From positions 16,751-80,750 of the forward strand of contig CALLAL010000007.1 of assembly GCA_938002255.1 (NCBI GenBank): DNA of 64,000 nt, given 5' to 3'. Source of the DNA: an uncultured bacterium (GTDB lineage Bacteria; Desulfobacterota; BSN033; UBA1163). A model generated the notes under the pieces. It was not told the DNA's origin. It saw only the letters and a list, made by a program, of their open reading frames with translations, and searched no databases. The number at the start of each line of letters is the position of its first letter. The first letter of the stretch is position 1. The translations under genes and the position numbers were made by a program. Below, one piece after another: positions 43,356 to 51,414 of the stretch.

Positions 43356-45317
43356 TTATATTCTCTCCAGTGTAGCCATTCCCATTAGCTTGAGAGTATT
43401 CCCCATGACGATCTGAAAAGCTTTTACAAGCGAGAGTCGAAAGGACCTCAAACGTTCGTCCTGAAGATGGATGAACGGAGTCTGGAGTTCCGCCCCCGGG
43501 TCTGGATGCTCATAGAAATTCGTGAAGGCAGTGGCGAGATCAAAGGCATATTCGGTCAACTGTGATATCCTTAAATTTTTACCGGTTTTCGCAATTACAG
43601 ACCCAAATCTTGATAGGGTTTCCACAAGATCCCGTTCGGTCTCGGTCAACTGGGAGGGAAGATTTGTTTTCTTCCAACCGAAGATAACCCCCCGCTCTTC
43701 TGCCTTTCTCAAAATGCTACAAGCCCGGGCATGGGCATATTCGAGATACACTCCTGTGTCTCCGGTCGTCTTGAGGGCTTCATCGAAATCGAAAACAATC
43801 TGACTCTCAAGGGTAAATTTAAGTAGATAGTAGCGAATTGCTGCGCAAGCCAGTGCACTGACAACGCTTTCCTCAAGGGCATGATCGGCCTTTTCAACGA
43901 CCTTCTTTTTTACGATCTCAATAAAATCTCTCGCTTTTACACCGGTGCCGGACCGCCCTGACATGGCAACGGCTTTCTTCTCCTCTTTCTCTTCGGCCCC
44001 TACAATACGGGCAGCTTGGGGTGAGAGATTGACCACCTCATAGGCTAAATGGATTGATCGCTCTGCCTCCTTCTTGAAGCCCATCTGCTTAAGGCACTCT
44101 CGCACCACCTCCTGAGGATAACTCTGCCTCACATCAATCACGTTGATCACCCAATCCGCTTTTCCAAACTGCTTTGAGATATGATCTCCAGGTTGACCAT
44201 CCCGAGCGGTTGTCCAGAGATCTTCCCCATTAGCCTGGGTCCCCCATTTTTCATAAAGAAAATCTTTATCGAGAAGCCCGAATTTCCAGAGCTGATAGGC
44301 AATATCTTTACCTGTATAGGTAACGCTTCCATTGGATCGAACCAGAATCTTATCCAGACTTCTCACACCCTCTGAAGTCTCCACAATACCGCCGAAGGGA
44401 ACAACCCAGCACCCCTGGTTTGGTCCTCCAGCTTCCAGCCTGAGCCCCCCCCTCGCTTTCAAAAGGTCAAACGTGGCTTCCCAGAAGCCCTGATGGATGA
44501 TATCCGACTCCCAATTGAGAAGGTCATAATAGATGGAGAGTTGTGCCACAGTATCAAGATGGGATCGAACAATACGGGTCGCCAATTCCTTTGCGAAGAA
44601 AGCAACGGGGTGAGTCCCACTTTCAATCTGGTGAAGCACTTTCTCCCGCTTTTCCCTTAAGGACAGATCTATTTCCACCTCTCCCTGAAAGCGAGCATAG
44701 AGATCCCAGCAGAAGTAATCAAAGGGTTGGTCTGCCGGGACTTTTTCCCATATGGTTTGGATGTCCATGTCCTCTTCACGGAAGAAAGGCGGGTCGAGGT
44801 AAAGAAGGGCGGTCACCACATCTACCACCTGAACACCGGTGTCATCGATGTAGTTGCAGACTTCGGTCCGATAGCCAAGCCATTTGAAGATCCGGGCAAC
44901 GGTATCACCCAGAACCGAATTTCTAAGATGACCGATATGCATCGCCTTGTTGGGGTTGACGCTTGTATGCTCAATGAAGACTTTTTCGTTCTTGATTTCT
45001 CTGGGTTGCCCGAAGTGATCTGCCTTTTCAAAGATTTCCGGAATTAACTCCTCTGTTAGTTTAGGCCAGTTCACTTTGAAGTTGAGATATCCTGGAGGAG
45101 AAAGCGTCACTTCGAGAATATAAGGGAGAAGAGTGGATTTCAGGGTTTCAACCACCTCTTTTGCAAACTCTAAAGGCGGTCGCCGTTTTTCTTTGGCAAG
45201 CGAGAGGCAGATGGCACTCGAAAAATCCCCCATTTCCCTTTTCGGGGGGACATTGAAGGGAATCTCTTCCACTCCCAATATGGTCTTTAGAATCTCTGCT
45301 ACTTCTTCACGAATCAT
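43356..45317 (-). CDS. argS: Arginyl-tRNA synthetase
   Basis: A 653-residue class I synthetase charging tRNA-Arg. It has the N-terminal Add-1 domain (about 1-95), the HIGH motif in NPNKAMHIGHLRNSVLGD, a degenerate KMSKS loop (AMSGRSGTGVKARDFI, as in many ArgRS proteins without a strict KMSKS) and the DALR anticodon-binding domain (about 530-653). It is longer than the usual 550-590 residues because of an insertion between roughly 170 and 300 (region containing DMDIQTIWEKVP and the following helices). It has its own promoter upstream. Confidence 0.95.
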   Translation of the reverse strand: MIREEVAEILKTILGVEEIPFNVPPKREMGDFSSAICLSLAKEKRRPPLEFAKEVVETLKSTLLPYILEVTLSPPGYLNFKVNWPKLTEELIPEIFEKADHFGQPREIKNEKVFIEHTSVNPNKAMHIGHLRNSVLGDTVARIFKWLGYRTEVCNYIDDTGVQVVDVVTALLYLDPPFFREEDMDIQTIWEKVPADQPFDYFCWDLYARFQGEVEIDLSLREKREKVLHQIESGTHPVAFFAKELATRIVRSHLDTVAQLSIYYDLLNWESDIIHQGFWEATFDLLKARGGLRLEAGGPNQGCWVVPFGGIVETSEGVRSLDKILVRSNGSVTYTGKDIAYQLWKFGLLDKDFLYEKWGTQANGEDLWTTARDGQPGDHISKQFGKADWVINVIDVRQSYPQEVVRECLKQMGFKKEAERSIHLAYEVVNLSPQAARIVGAEEKEEKKAVAMSGRSGTGVKARDFIEIVKKKVVEKADHALEESVVSALACAAIRYYLLKFTLESQIVFDFDEALKTTGDTGVYLEYAHARACSILRKAEERGVIFGWKKTNLPSQLTETERDLVETLSRFGSVIAKTGKNLRISQLTEYAFDLATAFTNFYEHPDPGAELQTPFIHLQDERLRSFRLSLVKAFQIVMGNTLKLMGMATLERI

Positions 45318-45345
45318 CCTCGATCCTTCCCTTCAATTTTGTCCA

Positions 45346-45375
45346 ATTATGATGAAGATTGAATGAAAAAGTCAA
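45346..45375 (-). promoter_or_regulatory. Candidate argS promoter
   Basis: On the minus strand TTGACT, 18 nt, CATAAT. Its upstream edge abuts the target duplication of MITE copy 3. Confidence 0.5.
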
Positions 45376-45614
45376 GAAAGGCGTAACCCCTCAGTTAAAG
45401 AAATAAAAAAGGGGGGAAGTTGCTTTGGAAAAACCTTGAAGCGAAACCTCTGTTCGTCAAAACGACCCAATCTGATTCAAAAAAAACCGATTCAAAGGGC
45501 ATGAGGGCCCCGATGAGGGTAACCTTTTATAACCGCTATTCAAGGTTTTGGAGGGGGAACGTTCCAACCCTTTTAAACCAAAAACACCCCATCACTGAGG
45601 GGTTACAGAAAGGC
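45375..45614 (+). mobile_element. IS66-type MITE, copy 3, with 8-bp target duplication
   Basis: The element is 45383-45606, with ends GTAACCCCTCAGT and ACTGAGGGGTTAC identical to copy 2. It is flanked by AGAAAGGC at 45375-45382 and 45607-45614. Non-coding. It is degenerate in the left inner arm (a G run replaces GGGTTGGGAGG) but keeps the loop-to-downstream pairing. A C-to-T change in its GCTTC stem gives a G-U pair on the plus strand, supporting RNA on that strand. It lies between the divergent argS and sugar-operon promoters, filling most of the 367-nt gap. Confidence 0.9.
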
Positions 45615-45625
45615 TGTGAGTTAAA

Positions 45626-45655
45626 TTGACAGTCTGAATTCGAAAGAGATATAAT
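45626..45655 (+). promoter_or_regulatory. Strong promoter of the sugar-acid operon
   Basis: Consensus TTGACA and consensus TATAAT, 18 nt apart, the best match in the window. It starts 11 nt after the MITE duplication and gives a leader of about 25 nt. Confidence 0.75.
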
Positions 45656-45684
45656 TCGGACAATTTTTCAGACAGGAAACGACC

Positions 45685-46698
45685 ATGGAAAGTACGATGA
45701 AGAAATATGCAAGTCGAATTGAGAAGGACAAAGTCAATCCCCATTTCCGTTATGATGGGAAGAGAAGTGGACTTCTCCTCGATCCTCGAAAAGAAAACGT
45801 TCCCCTTCAGATGCTGGGGTTTGGGATCTACCGATTGAAATCGGAATTCATCACCCAAAAGACCCTGGACAAGGAGATGGTCCTCGTCCCACAGGATGGA
45901 AAGTTTGAAGCAGAGATCAATGGACAGAAGTTTTCTGGTGAAAGAATCAACGGCCCTTTCGCTTTAGGGCTTGGGCGGTCTAATGCCTCTGCCCTCTATG
46001 TCCCTATGGATGCCAGGTTAAGGATTCGGGGAAAGGGCGAGGTCGCTTTCTTTGAGGCTCCTGCTTTCAAAGAAAACCCCCCTTTCTTTCTGCCAAGCGA
46101 GGAAGTCAAGGTCGTTTCGAGAGGAGAATGGGTCTGGCGAAGAGATATTATCTCTCTAATCAGTCCGAAGGATGCAAGCTCTAACCTGATCGTGGGAGAA
46201 ACCTACAGCCCTCCAGGATTCTGGTCCGGCACGCCACTGCATCGACACGATCGGAATCAACCTCAAAAAGGGGAGTCAGACCATGAAGAAATCTATTACC
46301 ATCGGTTTAATTGGAAAAAATACCCCAAGGACCAATTTGGACCCTATGCGGTTCAGCTCCTTATGGATGGAAAGAGGTTGATGAAAGCCTATCTCATCGG
46401 TGAAAAGAGTATCTTTGCCATTCCAGGAGGATGCCATCCGGTCGTTGCCTCCCCGGTTTCAGAACTGCTCTACCTCTGGGGGTTGGCAGGCCAGGGAGAA
46501 GAAATAACGATGTGGGATATCCCCGAATTCCTTCATCTCAAATCCTTTGAGGAAATTTTTAGAACAATCGACCGGGATCAACAGAAGAGACCTCTGTCTC
46601 AGAATCAAATTGAGAAAACCTGCAACGCTTATCCGTTCACAGAGGAACAGAAGACGCTCTTCATAGCCATGCTGAGAGAGAGATATGGCATCGAATGA
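45685..46698 (+). CDS. IolB-like sugar-acid isomerase (KduI/IolB cupin family)
   Basis: A 337-residue bicupin-like protein. The metal-binding stretch GTPLHRHDR...HEEIYYHRFN matches the IolB signature (His-x-His, downstream Glu, and EEIYY), with another His in IPGGCHPVVASP. IolB isomerises 5-deoxyglucuronate in inositol breakdown and KduI isomerises a ketodeoxyuronate. This protein is about 65 residues longer than IolB, and no other inositol genes are nearby, so the substrate is probably a different uronate-like acid. AGGAAA lies before the ATG. Its stop lies inside the next gene (14-nt overlap). Confidence 0.78.
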   Translation: MESTMKKYASRIEKDKVNPHFRYDGKRSGLLLDPRKENVPLQMLGFGIYRLKSEFITQKTLDKEMVLVPQDGKFEAEINGQKFSGERINGPFALGLGRSNASALYVPMDARLRIRGKGEVAFFEAPAFKENPPFFLPSEEVKVVSRGEWVWRRDIISLISPKDASSNLIVGETYSPPGFWSGTPLHRHDRNQPQKGESDHEEIYYHRFNWKKYPKDQFGPYAVQLLMDGKRLMKAYLIGEKSIFAIPGGCHPVVASPVSELLYLWGLAGQGEEITMWDIPEFLHLKSFEEIFRTIDRDQQKRPLSQNQIEKTCNAYPFTEEQKTLFIAMLRERYGIE

Positions 46699-48229
46699 AT
46701 CAAACCAGACCGTCTCTGAAGCAGAACTCTCAAAACAGTTACAAGGGGTCCCCCTGCACATCGTGAGAATCTATCCCAGGTCACTGAAACGGGTAAATGG
46801 CCTTCTTTACGGATTAGTAAGATCTGGCCAGGGCAAAAGGCTGGTCGTGGTAGGCAATAAGGATCTCCTCTTAAAAGATCCTTTCTCCGGAAAGATTTAT
46901 GCCGATCCCCTTCCCATAAAAATCTGCGATTTATCCAGGGGAAATACGTTATCCTTAATGAACTGCTTTCCTTTCACGAAACCGGTTTCTGTTCTTGGTT
47001 TTCCCACAACCCTGGGACTAGGAGACCGTCTCGGTCTGGCTACTCCAGGCCATCTCCGGGCAATCAGAAAGTTTAAAGTTCGTCCGGTTCTGGCTCAACA
47101 ATCGATTCGTGAAAATCACCAGACCGGAAGAAACTTTGAAGAGGTGATTGCAGAGGCCGCCTGGTCTGTCTTCCAGGAAGATTATCAGGAAGGGTATGGC
47201 GCAGACGGTGATCATCTCAAATCCCTGCAAGAGGTGAAGAGGGCACTGGAGGCGGGCGTTTCTATGATTACGCTCGATCTCTCTGAAAAGTTGAATTTAG
47301 GGGCGCTCACGCTTCCCAGAGAGGCAATAGAGCAGAGGTTCAAACAGGAGATCGATCCTGGAGATGCAGAAGTGCTTCTGCACCTGTTTCTTGACAAGGA
47401 GTTCCAGTTTAAAGGAAACCATGGAGATCTCATCGTTCACTTTAAGGAAGAGGAAGTGAAGCGGCATATCCTCCTCTTTCAACAGGCCATCGATTTTGCA
47501 GAAGAGGTTTATCAAGCCATCCAGCAACACACCGGCCGAAGATCTCTGATCGATTTTGAGATATCTATCGATGAAATTCCAGTTCCCACCTCGTCGAAGA
47601 CTCATCTCTTTATGGCCATCGCTCTTCGCCACAGAGGAGTCCAAATGACCTCCCTTGCCCCGCGTTTTGTTGGTGAATTTCAGAAGGGAATCGATTACCG
47701 GGGCGAGGTGGCTTCTTTCAAAGATCAGTTCTATCACCATTGTCTGATTTCTCAACACTATGGAGATTACAAACTTTCCATCCATTCGGGAAGTGATAAG
47801 TTCTCCATCTTGCCGCATATCGGCAAAATCTCTCAGGGGAAAATCCACCTGAAGACAGCAGGAACAAGCTGGCTTGAAGCAGTCCGGTTGATTAATCGAA
47901 AGGCCCCTACCCTCTTCCGGGAAATGGTCCAATTGGCTCTGTCCGCATTTGAAGACGCCTCTGCCTATTATCATGTGATCACAAATCTCCCAAACTTTCC
48001 TGTTCTCGAAGAGTTAATGGACAGAGAACTTCCAGACCTCCTGGATCAAGAAGATGCCCGACAACTTTTTCACATCACCTATGGCTTTCTTTTAAGAAGC
48101 AACTTAAGGGACCAGATTTTTAAGACCCTCACCCAATTTGAAGACGATTATGCGTCCCTCCTTGATAACCACTTTCAAAAACATTTAGACTATCTGGGAA
48201 TTGAAAGGAGAGATCGAATATGTCGATGA
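46685..48229 (+). CDS. uxaE: UxaE-family (tagaturonate epimerase-like) protein
   Basis: A 514-residue protein of the UxaE family. Characteristic stretches are FPTTLGLGDRLGLATPGH, RPVLAQQSIRENHQTGR, WSVFQEDYQEGYGADGDHLK and the metal/substrate region ISQHYGDYKLSIHSGSDKFS. Characterised UxaE epimerises tagaturonate to fructuronate at C4, replacing an NAD-dependent galacturonate route in Thermotoga. Here no UxaB/UxuB, KdgK or Eda is nearby, so the product may instead feed the transaldolase-like enzyme encoded next. The genes overlap by 10 nt. The symbol marks the family, not a proven substrate. Confidence 0.8.
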   Translation: MASNESNQTVSEAELSKQLQGVPLHIVRIYPRSLKRVNGLLYGLVRSGQGKRLVVVGNKDLLLKDPFSGKIYADPLPIKICDLSRGNTLSLMNCFPFTKPVSVLGFPTTLGLGDRLGLATPGHLRAIRKFKVRPVLAQQSIRENHQTGRNFEEVIAEAAWSVFQEDYQEGYGADGDHLKSLQEVKRALEAGVSMITLDLSEKLNLGALTLPREAIEQRFKQEIDPGDAEVLLHLFLDKEFQFKGNHGDLIVHFKEEEVKRHILLFQQAIDFAEEVYQAIQQHTGRRSLIDFEISIDEIPVPTSSKTHLFMAIALRHRGVQMTSLAPRFVGEFQKGIDYRGEVASFKDQFYHHCLISQHYGDYKLSIHSGSDKFSILPHIGKISQGKIHLKTAGTSWLEAVRLINRKAPTLFREMVQLALSAFEDASAYYHVITNLPNFPVLEELMDRELPDLLDQEDARQLFHITYGFLLRSNLRDQIFKTLTQFEDDYASLLDNHFQKHLDYLGIERRDRICR

Positions 48230-50376
48230 TGGATCCAAAAGTCATCAGCCGAATCATAGAACAGAGTTGGCCAAAGGAACTTTCTCTGACCGAAAGCCCT
48301 CCTGTCCTCGACGATCATGTAGCTCACCTCTTCTCCCTCATCCAGAGGGGTCAGACGACCCTTGCTGCAGACCATCTTCTCTTTCCTGAAATCAATGGAA
48401 GGCTGACCGAAACAATTGGTGGGTTGATCCGAAGTTTGAATGTTTCCTTTTTTCTTTCCAGGCCCATTCGCAATGACTCAAAGGCATCCTTGGAGGAAAA
48501 AATTCGTTTCAGGGCGTTCTCCTATGAAGCGTTGCTCGAGATGGCTCTCAACTTTTACGGGCTTGAGAGCCGATGGCTCGATGAGAAGGAAAAAGAAGAC
48601 ACCCTGGGCTTCATCCTCAATACGCTACAGAGTTGGGAGGAGATGGAAAAGGAAGAAGGTGGCAGTCGTATCGGGGAAGCAGTGATTGTCGAATGGCTTT
48701 CCAAAATGAAGAGAGTCCAGAAGGGAAATAGCCTCGTCGCTAAAACGGCCCTTCGAATCGAAGAGGGAATCGATTTTAACACTAACCTCTTTAATCAATT
48801 CTTGAAAAGGGCGAAGACGGAGATTCAGCAGAACATTTACTATCGGATGGTGAAGGAAGGATATTGTAAATTTGGGAATGATTACGCCCTTGGCTTAAGA
48901 TGGCTCAGGCATCTCGGCTTCGAACAAGTCTCCACCAATCCTGTCCTTGCCGCAAGGGCTTATCAGGATGAACCCAAACTGATGGAACGCTTTCAAAAGG
49001 ATATAAAACAACATCCCCGTTTCAGGCGATGGGCACAATCTCCCTCCCGATACGGTGAGGAACTCACGCTCTATGCGACGTTATTTGCCCTCTGGGATAA
49101 CCTTCATATTTTTCGACCTCTTTTTTTCAATCTCCGTGAGACCTCTGGGGGAGGGGTGGTCAGCTTCCAGTTGAATCCTAACATTGCCCACCTCGCCGAA
49201 GAATCCATACGGGACGTCTTTACTGTCTTTAAGCTCGCCTCCGAAAAGCTCTCCCTTTACGATCAATACCTTCTTGCCGGTTACCGGATGGATGGATGGA
49301 AAGCGAGGCCCAATCTCGTCATCAAAGTGGCAGCTACCTCCCCGGTTGCCCGTACCATTACACGGACCATCAACGCCTTCGGGTTCGGATCGAATATTAC
49401 AGTGGACTTCAGCGTCAGTCAGGAAGCCACTCTCCTTCTCGAAGAGATGGAAGGAATGGCGGAAGCCATTAGAAAAGGAATTCAGCCAACCCAGCTCTAC
49501 ATAACCAATATGGGAGGAAGACTTGAGAGTCATCTCAGAGAGATCAAATTGGAAGACCTTTTTAAAGACCTAAAAGAAAAGGTGGGCGAACAAGAAGCCA
49601 TGAAAAGAGTGATTAAACTCTCTGAGGAAAACGGCACCAGGGACAAGGTTCTCCAGGCTAAATCTTATGAAGACAGGGTATGGGTAGCCACCCGATATGC
49701 TCACGGCCAGAGGACGATCAATGAACCGATTTATGAAGCCCTCAGTCCAGTTGCTTCGAGAGAAAACTTAAATTATCTTGAAGAAGCCATAGGGGCATCC
49801 GGCACCCTTGTTGCAAGAAGGGTCTGGTTCCTCTTCTTCTCTGAGATTAATCTCGAGCGGTGGATAAGTTATCTCATGACAAAAAAGGGATTAAGCCGGG
49901 ATCAGGCGTCACGGATTATGGACCGAATCCATTATCTCCCTGCTTCAAAAAGGAAACCTTACGATACCTTCTGGACCCTCTCGTCTCGAAATCTTGTCCA
50001 TACCGAATTTCCTGACCATCAGGAGAATGTCAGAAGAATGGCTGAAGAATCTCATTTTGACCTGATGGATTATCAGGAGTCTATCTCCAATAACTTTCCG
50101 GCTGGAATTCTCGATCAACTCTATGAGATTGAGGATTTCAGGAAAGCCTTTGAGATCAATTCCGAATTGGCTGAACTTCTCAAAGAGGTGGGCATCCCTG
50201 GAGACTTTGGCGTGAAAGGACTTGCTCCATCTGATTGGCAAAACTTCGGTCCAGTCCAAAAAACCCTCTTTGAATTTAAAAAAGCTTATGATACATTTCA
50301 GGAAGAGATCGTATCTCTCATAAAGAAACATACCCTCAAAAAACGAATCCACCAGAATAAGAGAGGAAAAGCATGA
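48220..50376 (+). CDS. Large transaldolase-family protein
   Basis: A 718-residue protein, roughly twice the size of a transaldolase. An N-terminal ~200 residues of helices without a recognised domain precede a transaldolase-like barrel. HLGFEQVSTNPVLAARAY resembles the transaldolase 'D-T/STNPSL' strand, and NLVIKVAATSPVARTI carries the lysine position that forms the Schiff base in transaldolases. ITVDFSVSQ follows, like the T-x-x-FS strand. It should perform a retro-aldol transfer on a keto-sugar or keto-acid. AAAGGAGAG precedes the ATG, which overlaps uxaE; the stop overlaps the next gene by 4 nt. Confidence 0.7.
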   Translation: MSMMDPKVISRIIEQSWPKELSLTESPPVLDDHVAHLFSLIQRGQTTLAADHLLFPEINGRLTETIGGLIRSLNVSFFLSRPIRNDSKASLEEKIRFRAFSYEALLEMALNFYGLESRWLDEKEKEDTLGFILNTLQSWEEMEKEEGGSRIGEAVIVEWLSKMKRVQKGNSLVAKTALRIEEGIDFNTNLFNQFLKRAKTEIQQNIYYRMVKEGYCKFGNDYALGLRWLRHLGFEQVSTNPVLAARAYQDEPKLMERFQKDIKQHPRFRRWAQSPSRYGEELTLYATLFALWDNLHIFRPLFFNLRETSGGGVVSFQLNPNIAHLAEESIRDVFTVFKLASEKLSLYDQYLLAGYRMDGWKARPNLVIKVAATSPVARTITRTINAFGFGSNITVDFSVSQEATLLLEEMEGMAEAIRKGIQPTQLYITNMGGRLESHLREIKLEDLFKDLKEKVGEQEAMKRVIKLSEENGTRDKVLQAKSYEDRVWVATRYAHGQRTINEPIYEALSPVASRENLNYLEEAIGASGTLVARRVWFLFFSEINLERWISYLMTKKGLSRDQASRIMDRIHYLPASKRKPYDTFWTLSSRNLVHTEFPDHQENVRRMAEESHFDLMDYQESISNNFPAGILDQLYEIEDFRKAFEINSELAELLKEVGIPGDFGVKGLAPSDWQNFGPVQKTLFEFKKAYDTFQEEIVSLIKKHTLKKRIHQNKRGKA

Positions 50377-51224
50377 GCCGAAAGATCCCTTTTAAAATCT
50401 CGATCTGCAATGAACTCTTTCAGGGATGGCCCATAGAAAAGGTGTTTGAGTATGCAGCTAAGTTGGGCTACGACGGAGTTGAGATTTCTCCTTTTACGCT
50501 TGCCGATTCTGTTACCGAGATATTGCCTAAGAGAAGGAATGCAATCCGACGTGCCGCAGAGGACAATGGAATCGAAATCGTTGGTCTTCACTGGCTCCTT
50601 GTGAAACCCGAGGGGCTTTATATCAATCATCCTGATGAATTTATTCGCATCAAGACTCAGGAATATATGGAAGCCCTGATCCACTTCTGTGCGGATATTG
50701 GCGGAAAGGTTCTCGTTCACGGCTCTCCCCATCAGAGAACGATTAAAGAGGGGTGGAATGTTAAAGATTCATGGAATTATGCCGTTGAAACCTTTAAAGT
50801 CGCTCTCAAAGCGGCCCGGCAGAGAAATGTGTTTTATTGTCTGGAGCCTCTCTCTCCAGATCAGACGAATTTTATCAATACGGTTGAAGACACCCTCCGT
50901 TTCGTCAGAGAAGTCCGTCATCCCAACTTTAAGATGGTCTTCGACTGCCGCAGCGCAACGGCCTCTGAAAAATCTTTGACCGAGGCTCTCCTTCATGCCT
51001 TGAAATCTGGATACCTTCGTCATATCCATGTCAACGATGCCAACGGGCTGGGCCCGGGGTTCGGTCAGACCAAATTTGCACCCATCTTAAAAATACTTCT
51101 CGAGAATGGTTACAAAGGCTACGTCTCTGTAGAAGTCTTCAGTTTCGATCCCGATCCTCAAACCATCGCCAGCCGCAGCATCGGTTATCTTAAAGGCATC
51201 ATTGAAGCTCTAACCCATGGATAA
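50373..51224 (+). CDS. Xylose-isomerase-like TIM-barrel sugar isomerase/epimerase
   Basis: A 283-residue member of the AP-endonuclease-2 barrel family (IolE/IolI, ketose 3-epimerase, hydroxypyruvate isomerase). The metal ligands can be placed: Glu in YCLEPLSPDQ, Asp in FKMVFDCRSA, His in RHIHVNDANG and Glu in YVSVEVFSFDP. It opens with KISICNELFQGWPIEKVFEYAAKLGYDG-type strand (KISICNELF). The ATG overlaps the transaldolase-like stop (ATGA). Probably the fourth enzyme of the operon, acting before or after the aldol step. Confidence 0.85.
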   Translation: MSRKIPFKISICNELFQGWPIEKVFEYAAKLGYDGVEISPFTLADSVTEILPKRRNAIRRAAEDNGIEIVGLHWLLVKPEGLYINHPDEFIRIKTQEYMEALIHFCADIGGKVLVHGSPHQRTIKEGWNVKDSWNYAVETFKVALKAARQRNVFYCLEPLSPDQTNFINTVEDTLRFVREVRHPNFKMVFDCRSATASEKSLTEALLHALKSGYLRHIHVNDANGLGPGFGQTKFAPILKILLENGYKGYVSVEVFSFDPDPQTIASRSIGYLKGIIEALTHG

Positions 51225-51354
51225 CCTCTTTTTTTAACCATTTTTATAATCATTTCATATTTTTGGTGACGATTTTTATAAATTGGAAGCCTTCCGGAAT
51301 TCCATCTTTTTTAAATTCCATTATCATTACATACAGTTATAAATTAATTTAGAA

Positions 51355-51371
51355 TTGGCATAAGATTTGCT
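51355..51371 (+). promoter_or_regulatory. Sigma-54 promoter
   Basis: TTGGCATAAGATTTGCT matches the sigma-54 consensus with GG (51357-51358) and GC (51369-51370) exactly 10 nt apart. It lies 44 nt before the ATG at 51415. The upstream 51225-51350 stretch is AT-rich, as for an IHF or enhancer-bending region, but no activator site was recognised. Confidence 0.7.
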
Positions 51372-51414
51372 TTTCTTTCAGCAGGAACATTCCCTCAATC
51401 GAAAAGGAACAAAC

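Noticed and set aside
45383..45606. Short frames inside the MITE copies as genes
   Set aside because: Frames of about 69 codons occur in copies 2 and 3, but they run across the structured core, lack ribosome sites and are not maintained in copy 1.
45685..51224. Labelling the operon a myo-inositol catabolic cluster because of the IolB-like gene
   Set aside because: IolC, IolD, IolE and IolG are absent and the partners are UxaE- and transaldolase-like, so the label would mislead.
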